The notes under the pieces: model-generated
What the model was told of the DNA's origin: nothing
What the model saw: only the letters and a program-made list of their open reading frames with translations
Databases searched by the model: none
Program-made: the position numbers and the translations under genes
Source: Acephala macrosclerotiorum
Taxonomy: Eukaryota; Ascomycota; Leotiomycetes; Helotiales; Mollisiaceae
Length of the DNA stretch: 64,000 nucleotides
NCBI GenBank assembly: GCA_014904845.1
Contig: MU119230.1
Coordinates: 310,001-374,000, forward strand
Direction: 5' to 3'
Part shown: positions 11,432 to 23,333 of the stretch, in pieces
How positions within the stretch are numbered: the stretch's first letter is position 1
How the letters are laid out: the number at the start of each line of letters is the position of its first letter

Positions 11432-13736
11432 TCAGTCATCATCCTCAGAGTCCTCATCCGAGCCCGAATCTACCTTCTTTCGCTGAGCCTGAAACCCTTG
11501 AATCACCGCGTCATTTCCTTGCATCAAAAATTCAAGATTAATTCCATGCTTTCCTCCATCAACATGATCAGGAATATAGAGCGAGAGATCCGCCTGATCT
11601 TTCAACGGACAGCCCGGAAGGGGATCTGTGATCAGCACTTTGATGATCACGTTCGGAGTCGAGGCAATCATGTCGATGATCCTCCCCATAATCTTGTCAC
11701 CATCTTCCTCTCCTCCAGACATTCGTGAGAATGAATCTACCAATATAAAGATCGCATCATTCTCGCCAAGGAGGCCCAGAAGCCGGTGGAAGAGGGTGAG
11801 GGCATATTTGATCTTCTTTCCAGACTTTTGAAAATACCTCTCAATAGCCAGAAATGAAAGATCCACGGTAGGCCGTTCATTTAGGATGAATTTCAGAAAC
11901 TGGCCATTGAATCTCTGTAGCATTTCCATTGGTCCTGAAATATCCTTGCTTGCTGATGCAGTTGTGCCCAAAAGACAGAAGAAAGACAACACCAGAAATT
12001 TTGGTATGCTTGTCAGGCGCATAGCCATGAGGGCGGTCGTAAGTGACATGGAGTTTCCTAAAGTGTCTGGGGCAGTCTCTGCCTCGATGGAAAGGACACA
12101 AGATCGACTTCGACCCAGCCACCCGTGGAGCTCTTCGGAATCCATTATGTATTGAATTTTGTCCTTCTCTTCCAGGTCGAGACTCTCAGCCGTGTCTAAA
12201 CACTCTGTAATGTTATTGAATGACTCAGATTCATAATCTCCGACGTCTTTAAGCCATGCCTCGACTAGCTTTTTGTTCTCGTCGATCGAAAATATCACAG
12301 CGCCAGTCGAAGACCCGACGGGGACTGTCCGGCTAGAAGGCGGTACTGTCGTAGAATTTGCTTTTGCCTTTTCCTCGTTCGCGACTAAGAATATGAGTGA
12401 CTCGAAATCTTATATTAGGACCGAGCGAGGAGGTACTACTCACTTGTACTATCAACAACATTGAAAGCTGGGTTACTCGCTATGAATCGATAAATGGTAT
12501 TGTAAACGGCGGCTTGGACTTGTTCCATGGTTGTCTGGTCCCGACCTTCCAGGTTTTTCTGTTGATTTCCTTCGACCTTTTCCTGGTTTTCATTCCATCC
12601 TGTATTTGGCAAGTTAATTTTATTTTCAAAGAGAGCAGCAAACATTCTTCTAATCTGGAAGTCTGTGACTTGGAAATGTCCGTACCTGTCATTGTGGGTG
12701 CCATGTTATCTAGGAAAGCCTGCAGTTGAATTCCGTTCTCTTCAATTCTGCGCAATCTCTCTTGAGCACAGATATCGATTTCTGTTTGAAAGCAGGTAAT
12801 GCTATCGTCCAAATCCTTCAGTGCCGGCGTGATATCACTACCATGATCTTTCGAAACAGAAAACATCTTCTCTAGAACGAGTCAGACAATGCTTCCAGAG
12901 GCTACCAGGAAATTCCAAGTCTTTCGGTCACTCACTTCCTGCATTCCTCGATAAGGTATGGATGATTCGTTCCAGTAGCATAAAGATGGAAGCGAAGACA
13001 GAGTCAGCACATGCATGCAGACGCACAGACATAACATGAAGATTTGCCAGTCGCTGAATATTATTCAACTTCTGTGGTATATCAGCGAGAGCTGTCTGTA
13101 TATCCTTGCGAATTTGCTTTTGATCTTTGACTCCCTAGAAGAAGAGTTAGCTTAAGTCCAGAAAGGGGTTCAAGAGCCTACGGCAAGGATTAAAGCAAAC
13201 CCTCCACAAATGGTAAACCTATAGTTGTCCGTGGGAGGAAAGCTCAAAAGACTGTGCCAAGTTCCCTCCCGCTCCTCAGCGGCTTTAAAAGATTTCCGAA
13301 TGATGCGCACGCACTTGCTGAATCCAGATTGTTTCTCAGTGTTGATCTTTTCGGCAATCGAAAGAACATCTTCTATTCTATAGTCTTGAGGTTCTTTGAT
13401 CTTGACACTAAGTTTACTGTCAAGATTTCGCTGCTCTAAAACCTTACAGTAAGATTTCAGAGTGTGTTGAAATCGGTTCATCTTCTCAGTGGACAGTTTG
13501 TAGTATTCCTCTCTGTCAGATGTCAGAAGTAATTAAGATTGTTAGGAGAAGGAAGCAAAATACTGAGGAATCTCATCTTTAGGTATGAATCTGTCGAGCC
13601 CGGTCACAAACTCTGGCATCCTCATCTGGTCATTCGCGCTTCTATCTGCAACTTGAGCAGACCTGTTCTCAACAAATTCTGCAGCGCTATTTGACAGAAT
13701 CTTGAATGGCGGGCGAATCACCTGATCAGGCGCCAT
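11432..13736 (-). CDS. DUF7708 / P-loop STAND-like protein, possible frame break
   Basis: Exons read on the minus strand are 13736-13564, 13512-13182, 13134-12936, 12871 to about 12690, then about 12660-12444 and 12384-11432, with consensus introns of 47-64 nt. The first exons match fungal DUF7708-type N-termini (YRFTICGGFALILA). A helical middle follows (IQRLANLHVM, FASIFMLLERIIHTL). The last exon has LHGWLGRSRSCVLSIEA and ILVDSFSRM...VIIKVLITDP, a diverged P-loop-type NTPase fold, then an acidic tail (DSGSDEDSEDDD). Relatives are signalling or heterokaryon-incompatibility-type proteins. Between 12690 and 12650 the frame changes from MAPTMTG to MFAALFENK without a usable intron (the only fitting one would be 23 nt), so either an indel or an odd splice exists. 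It is divergent from the AAA gene. Confidence 0.6.
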
Positions 13737-14199
13737 GATTGCCTCCTTCCCTCAGCATATCCAGCATCAAAAACAATAATACGCCGACGAGAAAAGCCTT
13801 GGTTGAGTTTGTCGCAAAGGAAAGCAGGGGTATTCCCTATCATTCGTACAAAACGAGGTACGAATTGAGTTTCTGGTATATTTGCGCAGAAGTTGAAGCA
13901 CCGCCTGTAACAAGAACATCATGTTCCAGCCCGCCTAGCTTGAAGTTTTTCGGACTCGAGCGGCAAGCGTGGCCCCGAACCGTCTCATGGAAGCAACGTG
14001 GACCAACAAAAGGGGATGTATCATGCAGCCGCCGGGGGTGAAAGCCAATGCTGCTCGGTGAACGCACCCCTACCATTTCTCTTGGCTGAAGAAGCCGTCA
14101 ATCGTACAAATCACATCCGCAGCCGTGCGATGTGTTCCCAGTTCCTTTGTCTGCATCCTGTCTCACCACCAACTGCATCGTCTACTCCAAAACGCCAGA
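13737..14199. promoter_or_regulatory. Shared intergenic region of a divergent gene pair
   Basis: This 463-bp stretch separates the starts of the minus-strand STAND-like gene and the plus-strand AAA ATPase gene, so it must carry both promoters. No clear TATA box or known operator is visible. Co-regulation is an inference from the arrangement. Confidence 0.45.
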
Positions 14200-17100
14200 A
14201 TGTCCAACCTCATTAGCGATAGATCTGCACTTAGAGGTAGAATTGCAGTTCCCGTCGAGACTCCTATGTTAACCAATCTTGTGTAGAGTCTAACCCACCC
14301 GAGGCGGTGTCAAACCATGACGCCGCTGCGCCAGCTCTCACACAACAAAAAACTGCGGAAAACTCTATGATGGACCATAGTAGCCAAGTGACTGACGACA
14401 CACCTGATACAAACATGGAAGACCTGTTCGATTCGAAAGACCGCGATGAAGAATCCACTACCGGTGCTACTGTTTCCTGCTATACTGCATGCGACGGGTC
14501 CGAAGAGAATGATCTCCCTGTATTCAAAGAGACCACCATATACCGCCGAAGATTCAAGGCTCGATTTGAAGATGGAAGGGCGGAAGAAGGATCACTCTCA
14601 AATACAGAACGTGATGATGAGGATGATTATCGAAACTATGAAGCCTCGCGACGTCGAACTGCGAATACAAGTAGTTTGTATGAGTCGTATGTCGAAAGGC
14701 TGAGCGATGACACGGACGGTCAGAAGAACCAAGATTTAAAACTGGTTAGGACTGCCATCAATTATGTACGCGTTCTGGAGGAAGAACGGTCTCCAATCTT
14801 TGCAGTGCTTGAAAGAGACTTGCCTTATGGGAGCCAGAAAAGAGATAACGGACCTCAAATAAAGTGGGCAGATGTTGGCCTCGAGGTCAAATTTTTCAAT
14901 GCCGAGACTGAGCTTAACCTGGATGGCACTTTGGTGGCGGAAAATATGACAAAGGAGGGCACGTACACATCTCTGCGCGGCCCCAAGACCCTCATCCGAG
15001 TCTTGTACGACCGAACTGAAGAGCATGCCCGTGAGCCCCCTCATATAACCGACGGAGAGCAGCCAGACCCGGAACAAGTTGTTTTGCTCGCCATGGGTCT
15101 CACGTCCGAGCCTATAGCAAAGTTTTTCAAGAAAAAGCTAGACCTTGAAACGGACAACACCTTCCTGGTTAGATTTTCTAAGCCGTTTCGTCCCTTACTG
15201 CGGAGCTTACAGCCTCTGAGAGAACAACTAGCTAAGCTCGAGGAGAAGTTCAAGTAAGCAATTTGAGCTGACATGAAGTTGGCTTGTGACTGACATTTTT
15301 TGAAGGGCGTGTAAAGTTGAGCAGCCAGATTTCCAGAGCGATGAGCCGGGGACGACCGTTACTGCGTCTGACCTGCACGTCGAGCCATCACTCCGAAACG
15401 AGGATGGGAGCATAGAAGATTTTGATCGCGAGGAGGCAGTCGAGCACTTCCGTATTTTGCTACAATTTGTCGACAAATACCTGGGCGTGCAAGCCAGCCT
15501 TTTAGAGAAGCTTCAGGCTGGGAAGGAAGACAACATTGCATTTGAAAACTTATGGATGCTCTTTAACTCAGGAGACACAATCTACGCACCGTTCAATAGA
15601 GGTGGCCAGATCCTACGAAACGACGAAGACGAAAAGCATACGACAAAGAGAAGGGATGTCCCACAAGCGTATCGCGTCCTATCCACGGTCGGAGGAGTTC
15701 CAAAGGCTTTTGCTCGCAAGCTAAAACAAAATTCGAAGAACAGCCCTTCTATCGTGGTGAATGAGCAAGGCATATCAGATTCTGGGAGACTGAAGAACAG
15801 ATACGTTCCATTGTATGTATACTGCTTATACGTCGATTTTGATTCAAGCAGATACGACGCAGTCGCAGAGATCTTCGTCTTCAAGCCTTACGAGGGCAAG
15901 ATAGATGTTCGAGACCTTGAAGCCTACCCCTTGCATTACTTGGATGCTCGACCGAATGAGTTCAAGATTGATAGCGGTTTTTTTCTTGATCGTGGTCGAA
16001 AGTTCATCGACATGACGGCAGTGTCACACATGACGTATGAGGGACTCACAATTGGCGAGAACCAAGAAGATGTATGTGTCCCCAAACTAAAACAAGATGA
16101 TGTGTTATGGCAGTAGGTAATAAAATAGCAGATCAACAGCGCAGTCATTGTTGACTTCAGGCTCGCCGTTCAAGAATTCAAGCCAGCGTTAAAGGAATTC
16201 GAATCAATATTTCCGACATTCTCCCATGGCTTGACGAATTTTTGGTACAACATAAAGAGTAATCATCTCACTGAATTTGTTGGTTCCCCATGCTCCGCTC
16301 AATGGTGTTATAGTTGCGAACATATGAACGATCGATACGTCGAACAGCAAAAGAAACAAAGGGAGAAGATAGAGGCAAAAATCAAGGCGTTGCTAGAGGA
16401 GTATGGGCTCGAGAACTCGGATCAAGTTGAAGGTATTGAGAGATTCAAGCAGTACATGGAGGACCATGATCTCATCAGACTGCTACCAGGTGTGGTTCCG
16501 GGGTTTGCTCTCAGGAACAGGAGATGGAGTAAGTTCGTTGTTGACTCGACGGGATATCACGCTTACTACGATGCAGTCCAGGCCGATCTTCGCTTACTGC
16601 AAAATGTGAAAAAGGAATATGGATGGAACGACCTCGTCTTGCCAAAAGGACACAGAGAGATGGTCCAAGCAATGGTTGAGACCCACGCACAGAGATCGAG
16701 GTCGACGACAGGCCAACTGCAAGACAAAATCGCAATGGACTTGGTCGGGGGAAGAGGTATGTCGCGGAGAGCTCGATGCATATTTTCGTACTGACCATCG
16801 GCTTTCAGGCAACGGATGCATCATTCTTCTCCACGGCGCTCCGGGTGTCGGGAAAACCTCAACGGCCGGTATGAATATGCCTTTCATCCTGCCCGCCCAA
16901 TCCAATCATCCCAAAAGTTTGCTGACCCTCGGTCTAAGAATGCGTGGCGGCATATACCAAGAGGCCACTGTACACTATTACATGTGGTATGTTTTGTTCG
17001 CATCGGGAGTTGTAGTACATTTCTTACAATCCCAGGTGACATTGGCTATTCGCCGGATGCAGTTGAGAAAGACATGCAGAAGCACTTCAAACTTGCCCAT

Positions 17101-18012
17101 AAATGGGGATGCGTCTTGTTACTTGACGAAGCAGATGTGTTCCTCGCAAAGCGAAGTGTAAGTCTGTGTGTGATGCACGGTGACAGGGGCAACACTGACT
17201 CCCAATAGAAAGACGATGTAAAACGCAATGGACTCGTGTCTGGTAGGTATCAAAACAAACCTCAACCCTCAAGGGCTGCATGAATAATTTTGCTAACTCT
17301 CGCAGTCTTTTTGAGGATTTTAGAGTATTATTCGGGCATGATGTTCCTCACTACCAACCGTGTCGGCGCGATCGATGACGCATTTCGTTCACGCCTCCAC
17401 TTAACGCTCTATTACCCGAAGCTTGACAAGAAGCAAACGATCAAGATCTGGAAAACAAATCTCGGGCGCATGTATGCTATAAACGAGGAGCGAGTGCAGA
17501 ACGGCCGACTCCCTATTGAGTTTAAAGCTGATAGAATTATTAAGTGGGTGAAGAAGAACTGGATGGTTGTTCACTGGAACGGCAGACAGATTCGGAATGC
17601 CTTTCAAACTGCTATTGCTTTGGGGGAGTTCAGAGCTAGCGCATCATCACCAACTCAGGCGCCTGTCATGGACGTGAAACAGTTCAAGACCATTGCAACA
17701 TCTTCGGTCCAATTCAATCAATATTTGCTAGAAACGCATGGCGCCGACGAAGACAAAACCGCCAAAAGAGACATGATACGAACGGAGTTAGACCCCGCTA
17801 AGATGAATCTCAAACAATTTGTTACTTCAGGCGACTCTTTCGATTCGACTGAGGACTCTTCGGCAGAGTCTGATGATTATTTGGAAGAGGATTTGGACGA
17901 CTCGGAAAGGGACGAAAGGAAGAATTTCAAAGCAAGAAAGAAGCCTAACGCAGATCGAAGAGCCACAAGAAGGAGTCAAAAGACGAGAAGAAGAAGTAGT
18001 CCAGACCAGTAA
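14200..18012 (+). CDS. AAA+ ATPase with DUF7025-type region, 1125 aa
   Basis: Nine exons join in frame: 14200-14236, 14287-15253, 15306-16112, 16161-16756, 16809-16868, 16939-16986, 17036-17157, 17209-17242, 17306-18012. All introns are GT-AG, 48-70 nt. The start is an ATG whose 37-nt exon splices to give SALRESNPPEAVSNHD. The N-terminal third is acidic and low-complexity, and the middle (about 340-800) is the region usually preceding this AAA type. Walker A is GAPGVGKT at 812-819, then TAECVA and TITCGDIG. Walker B is VLLLDE at 865-870, sensor 1 is LTTNRV near 905-910, then an RSR arginine-finger motif. The C-terminus is acidic then Lys/Arg-rich, suggesting nuclear location. Relatives are abundant but uncharacterised in filamentous fungi. 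All ATPase residues are present, so it should be active. Confidence 0.85.
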
Positions 18013-19270
18013 TGGAATGTATGTATTTGTTTGATCTCATTTCGTTGACGACTTGATGCAGCTCGATTCCTTAATTGCGGTGATCGTGGACTCACGATGA
18101 AGTGTGCGATAGTAGGAGTGAAGACTGCCATAGAGCCTCGCAAGGTCCAGAATAAATCAGTTGTCGAAGGGCATCACGCTTGGTGAATAATTATGATTCA
18201 CGGTCGTGGAATCCGCGGAGCGTAATAATTTGTATGGAATGATATCTCCAGTAGTCGTGAATGATGGTCAATTCTCGGATCGATGAAAACAAAGGCTCGA
18301 AAAAAAATTTTGTTGATGGAGAAGGAAGGAGAAATGAGAACAGCGAAAAGCCACCTCACCACCTTATTAGTGAAGAGGTTATTAGCACGTGATCCGTCTC
18401 TTGAAATCGTGAACAACAAACTGAAGTTCGGAGGCTTTGCATCTCGCCATGATGGATCTGATATGTTGGCTTCTCCGGAGTGAAATCAATACTCGAAATG
18501 ACTACGAAGTACAGGGCCTTTTAATTGTTAGGCAAGTCCAAATACTATCGAAAATCCGACTGGTCTGCCCAATCGCCTGGTCAGGATATCTCTTTTTGGC
18601 CTCCAATTGGTTAAATCCTGTGGCGTCATTTATCATTTATTTGGCCCTGTATTTCGTATTCAATCCATAACTGAACGCCCATGGTTCAAACGGTTCACTC
18701 GTGTCCGCAAACATATTACTTTTGGGTCTGGCGCAGATGCCGAAAGCCAATGGTCAAGTTCGGGCTTTCGTGAGCTTCGCCAAATTCGGGACAAGGGATT
18801 CGGTAGACTCGTTGAAGTTTTGCATCAATAACAAACTCTTCTTTCGCCGTTCAAGAATTTTGGACGCACAAGAGAGCTTGTCTCATAGATAGAGGGGGGC
18901 ATCAAATATCATAATGTGAATCTGTCAAAAGCACGCGCTGACTCCTTCCCCGTGGGTTTTGAGCACTCATCTCCCACGAACGTTACCATACTTATGATCT
19001 TATTCCAAAAGCAACTTCCCACGCATTTCCTCGATATTGGCTCCTCCTTGCTGATTTTTTTTTAAAAAAAAAAAAAAAAAAACTTGCCCCATCTCCGCTC
19101 CCAGCGGCGTGGCAAAAATTTGCGACTATTATTGACCGAGCCCCAGGAATCCCCAACTTCATGCTAATGATCAAGAGAGATCCGGACATATTCTTAAACC
19201 ATCCTCGGCAGTTTCCAGAATCTCTTGTTCGTCTAGGTGAGGTTCGCCGTATAAAAGCACGTCAGGTCTG
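18013..19270. other. Intergenic with a T9/A19 homopolymer junction
   Basis: No supported gene. Nine T followed by nineteen A lie at 19055-19082, which could be a retroposed poly(A) scar or simple slippage. It also carries a CACGTGATC box near 18388. Confidence 0.4.
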
Positions 19271-20302
19271 TCATTTAACAAGACGGATCTCTCGAATGCC
19301 AATGTCCTTGAACCGCTCGTTAACGAACTTAAGCACTTCCCGAAACATTCCCTTTCCACACGCCCCGCTCTCAACATGCATCGCCAATCCACTGAGCGTC
19401 GAGAAGCTCTTCTCTGCCAACTTCTTCCTACTACGGCCAGATAGCGCCGCGGGGCAGTGGAAGATCTTTAGAGCATGGGCAGGCGATCTGCTATGATTAT
19501 CAAGGTCCCGTGCCGTTCGAAATCGGTTGTGGGTCGGTGGACAGAGAGGGCACAGGAATAACGGCAAGGGAGCAACATAGCTGATATCTTGAATATCATC
19601 GCCTTGAAGAGTCATCCCCTCGCTTGGGGAAAAGGATAGTGACGATTCTACTGGGGTAAGAATTCCCCCGCTTGTCGAAAAAGAACTCCACGAGTCGTTG
19701 CATTGAGGCAACGACAGGGTGCTAGACGACGGGGTCAAGATGGCCCCTCCATACTCGGAGCTGACGCAACTTCCTCCTCTGCTTTCCGTACTTCCCAGCG
19801 CCGTAGGAGAAGTGATTAGGTGCTTGGGGTCTTGCTGTGCGATGACCGCGTTGAGTTTCTGTCGAGTTAGCCCCGAAGGACAGGAACCACTCTCGAGGTG
19901 AAGGATCATTGACGATGGAGAGTCGAATTTCTTCCCGCATCCATTCGAGCCAATGCAATAAAGTGGAGCGCAGAGAGGTTTGTGAACCCGCGAAGCCTTG
20001 TGCATTTGCATTGCTTGGGTCGTGATGAACAACTTGCCGCAAAGACCACAGGGAACGGTCCCGCGAGGATGTTTTGGCTTGCTGTGTATCTTGTCTCTGA
20101 GATGCTGCATTAACGCCTGCTCCCTGACGAAATCTCGATTGCAATCACAACAGCGAAACTGAGTGCAACCATCGTGCACCGTCGAGCTCAAGTCACTGCG
20201 ATGGATTGGAGTGCGCAGCGCATGCCCAATAGACCGAAGATGGTCATTAAGGTGACTCTCCCTCCTGAATCCTCTGTTGCACTTCGCGCATCTGTATTCC
20301 AT
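19271..20302 (-). CDS. Multi-finger C2H2 protein, 343 aa
   Basis: A single-exon minus-strand gene from an ATG at 20302. Three clear C2H2 fingers fill the first 115 residues: YRCAKCNRGFRRESHLNDH, FRCCDCNRDFVREQALMQH and VPCGLCGKLFITTQAMQMH, each closing with a second His a few residues on. A fourth, longer unit has C-x5-C spacing (LYCIGSNGCGKKF) and ends HLESGSC, so a Cys replaces the last His. A Ser/Thr-rich linker follows, then two further Cys/His units, the last ending HVESGAC. This arrangement occurs in an uncharacterised fungal C2H2 family, and the role may be nucleic-acid binding. A TATATATA stretch lies about 155 bp upstream, at 20455-20464. Confidence 0.8.
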   Translation of the reverse strand: MEYRCAKCNRGFRRESHLNDHLRSIGHALRTPIHRSDLSSTVHDGCTQFRCCDCNRDFVREQALMQHLRDKIHSKPKHPRGTVPCGLCGKLFITTQAMQMHKASRVHKPLCAPLYCIGSNGCGKKFDSPSSMILHLESGSCPSGLTRQKLNAVIAQQDPKHLITSPTALGSTESRGGSCVSSEYGGAILTPSSSTLSLPQCNDSWSSFSTSGGILTPVESSLSFSPSEGMTLQGDDIQDISYVAPLPLFLCPLCPPTHNRFRTARDLDNHSRSPAHALKIFHCPAALSGRSRKKLAEKSFSTLSGLAMHVESGACGKGMFREVLKFVNERFKDIGIREIRLVK

Positions 20303-21465
20303 GATGGAAGGGGGTTCGGAATGTTGCGAAACAGAACGATTTCACTTTTGAAGACTGACTAGGGTGTGTAAGATGAGATCTAGTGAAATGTGGGTGCAAT
20401 GCGTTGGCGGAGTCCTTTTATGGATAGAATATAGATCTCAAAAGGGCACGGGCATATATATAACACAATTTCAAGAATACCAACCGAGGGAATCGTGGTT
20501 GAATATCCAAGCATCGTCTCTTAGCGCACAAAATCGTCCTGTCCAATGGATACACGTCAGAGAATACAAGAATGGTCATCAAAAACTGTAGCCCCATCAT
20601 TAGGCTGTCCAACGCTGGTCACAGCATACATCAAAGCACATGTTAATGAAAGGGTCGTGATTGTGGCGCTCCTCCAAGTCATGATTCCAGATCTGATTGA
20701 TTACGTGTTTGCCCGTCCACCTCAGTACTATTAGTATTGGCTCTGTGTCGCGCTTTTAACTGCAAGGAGATCGGAATATGGTACTTGGGTGGGGAGCAAA
20801 AGACTTCCCTTGGTTAGCTCGTCTTGTACTCCCACATCTCTCAACGTACCGGCTCTGCTTTGATGGCGGCGCTCAAAGCCCATCTGCACTATGCGGAAGG
20901 TCTCAAAAGCACGGCGCGTCACTATGACGAGAGCGCTGTATTGTTTATAGCGAATCAATCACTGAGAACCTCACACCAATCTTGATTCACCTCTATACTG
21001 ATTACCCCGCGCTTGCCACGTATCTTTTCTTTGGAGCCTCTTGAAGGCCAATAGTCTCGAGCTTCGAGCTGCCAATAGATATGTTACAATCTCCCCATGA
21101 TATTCGGTGGGGCAAAATACGGATGATCCAGGGCCTAAAATAGGTAATGGAAGAAGTCTCCTATCTCAACTTTGATTCTCCGCACACTTGTGGCATTTGT
21201 CGGAGATACTTTCTTCTTTATTTGCAATGAGAGCTTGCTTACAGCTCCGATCTCCAACATTTATAGATACGGGTATATATTTCCTGAAGCACATACAATC
21301 TGGAATCCGAGGTGAAGGGCTCGGCTTCCCACCAACGCATCATACAGTACGATTTCGGCGGATTGAAATTCATGGTACGCTCTGAAAGTGATGGTTATCT
21401 GAAGCAGGAAGCGGGAATTTGACACTCAGCCCAAGGATGTCACAGCAACGAACACTTCCAAGTCA
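20303..21465. other. No gene seen beyond the upstream region
   Basis: The first 200 bases include the presumed promoter of the C2H2 gene. Beyond that, short frames on both strands lack domains. Confidence 0.35.
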
Positions 21466-21957
21466 ATGGAAAGCCTGGCCGAGGCACAAAGCAAAACCCA
21501 AGCAGACAATTTTACCTTGTTCGAGACTCTGACAGTCGCTGGTGGATATCCAGCTCCCGACGGACCACTCCAAATCGAGATGAGAGGCCGCTAAATTCCA
21601 CAAAAGGCCATCTTCGACTTGAAAACGCGCGCTAAGGAAAGCGTCGACCGATAGACATGGACAAGGTATACCAGAAGCTCTGGGCAAACCAAACACTGTA
21701 CTTCATGCTTGCTGAGCACTTCAGGGGCTCTTTTGAACCACGAGATATACAGCCCATGCCCATCTGACGGAATAGCGAAGTGGGAGAGTGACCATGAGGC
21801 GTTGGCGAAACGCTACCAGGCTGTTATAATGGAAATCATTGCGGCAACAAGAAGCTCAGCCACTGGAAAGCTCCAAGTCATTCGAAAGGCCAGTGGGCCA
21901 AACAGGATTGAACTAAATCATGAGAATGCAAGATGTTGTTTCCACATGTTATATTGA
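21466..21957 (+). pseudogene. Fragmentary hypothetical gene
   Basis: Coding-like pieces follow one another in different frames. The first is MESLAEAQSKTQADNFTLF through LTVAGGYPAPDGPLQIEM, ending at a TAA at 21592. The second is MDKVYQKLWANQTLYFMLAE near 21658, ending at a TGA near 21768. The third is SDGIAKWESDHEALAKRYQ onwards to 21957. The second could join the first by an intron ending GATAG, but the second and third need a frame change. The family is not recognised. The best reading is a small decayed gene, and a chance run of open frames cannot be excluded. Confidence 0.3.
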
Positions 21958-22066
21958 AATACCATTGCAAGTGATGAAAACAATAGCAACACTCGGGCCC
22001 CTCTGTTTCCGGGATGTCTTCTCTTCCCAATGTCCCTCTCGTGCACTCCCACGGAAACAAGGAGAT

Positions 22067-22978
22067 TTACGTTGCCTCCTTCGAGTTCAATGCTTGTAAC
22101 CTACGCCTATGGAACCCTAACACACGCTGGATCTCGGAAATTTTTGAGCGAAGTTCACTAGCCTTGCTTTCTTGACATATCTGCGATGAGATAGAGAGGA
22201 TTCGATTAATCGACTGCACGTCTGCGAGCTGAGTTGCCGACCATCCACCAAGTCCACCAACAAGGTTTATTTCTGCTCCGATAACGCGAGCCATAGCTTG
22301 CACGAGAGGCAAGAGCACGATATTGTTGTTTGTAATCCACACTACGTGTCCTTCGTGAGCTCGATCGGTTTGGTAGAGACGATTGAGAGCTTCTGCGCGC
22401 CGACGGGCTGTTTTGAGTGGCTTCGCGGAAGAAGGTGGAGGCAATTTATTGTTTTCCCAATCAAACTCTGGAAGGGACCAGAGTCCATCATTAAAGGTTG
22501 TCCATAAATCGCGCTCCTGTGGCCGCATTTGACATAGGGCTATCTCCTCCGCCTCTCTGTTTTGAATTGGAGTTGCCGAGAACGCCGTAGCTTCAGCAAT
22601 ACTTTTTCCAGCTCGAACAATATCCGCTATTGCTGTCAACTTAGACAGTAGTTCGTTCATACTGTCGCCGATCTGGGGAATCGGCAGCACTGACTGATGC
22701 TGTGTAGTGTCCGGAATTGCGCTAAACGATGTGGACGTTTTAGGCGGCGTCACTTTCTTAATCTCCTCCTCTGCATTCGTCATCGTACTTTCTATCGGCT
22801 TATGGTGTTCCTTCTTCAGAGGTGATGTACATAGCTTATCCCAAGCGGTCCGTTGTTTCTTCTGCGGGCGCTCAACTTCTTCGGGGGCGAGATCTTCCGC
22901 ATTTCGTACTCGGCGCCTGTTATCTGAAGTATACCGGTCTCCGCTGGGCAAGTAGCCCGTAGAAGTATTGTACCACAT
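22067..22978 (-). CDS. Hypothetical nuclear-type protein, 303 aa
   Basis: A long uninterrupted minus-strand frame ends at 22067. It stays open upstream to about 23092, but the first ATG is at 22978 (MWYNTSTGYLPSGDRY), so that start is used, and a 5' exon is possible. A basic cluster (RPQKKQR) near residue 38 could act as a nuclear signal. The middle is Ser/Thr/Pro-rich. The C-terminal half is helical, with VVWITNNNIVLLPLVQAMARV, GGLGGWSATQLADVQSINRIL and a Lys/Arg-rich end. No catalytic motif or known domain is visible. Confidence 0.5.
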   Translation of the reverse strand: MWYNTSTGYLPSGDRYTSDNRRRVRNAEDLAPEEVERPQKKQRTAWDKLCTSPLKKEHHKPIESTMTNAEEEIKKVTPPKTSTSFSAIPDTTQHQSVLPIPQIGDSMNELLSKLTAIADIVRAGKSIAEATAFSATPIQNREAEEIALCQMRPQERDLWTTFNDGLWSLPEFDWENNKLPPPSSAKPLKTARRRAEALNRLYQTDRAHEGHVVWITNNNIVLLPLVQAMARVIGAEINLVGGLGGWSATQLADVQSINRILSISSQICQESKASELRSKISEIQRVLGFHRRRLQALNSKEAT

Positions 22979-23333
22979 TGCAGGAAGGAGCAGTGATATG
23001 CGGGTGTTCAGGTCAGAGCTCCAACCATGGTGGGGAGAGAGGGGTAAATAATGCTGAAATTCGTTGCTTAGGCTAGGAGTGTCAACTTCCAACCATGGTT
23101 TGAGACGAAGCGGTTCACTTCAAACTAACGTCGAAGCGTTTCTATCCGCAAGAATACTTTCTTTGCAAAGGGGATGACGAATGTTGGTACTGGTGATTAA
23201 TTCGCGGGGTGACTCACTATAAATCTTAGCGCGTTGGCTTATCGGTGTTGGCTGTTGTTCAGCCAACCACCGACGTGATACGCCTGATGCAGCTTGCTGC
23301 TCAAACGAAGGATATCATTTGAACCCAACTACG

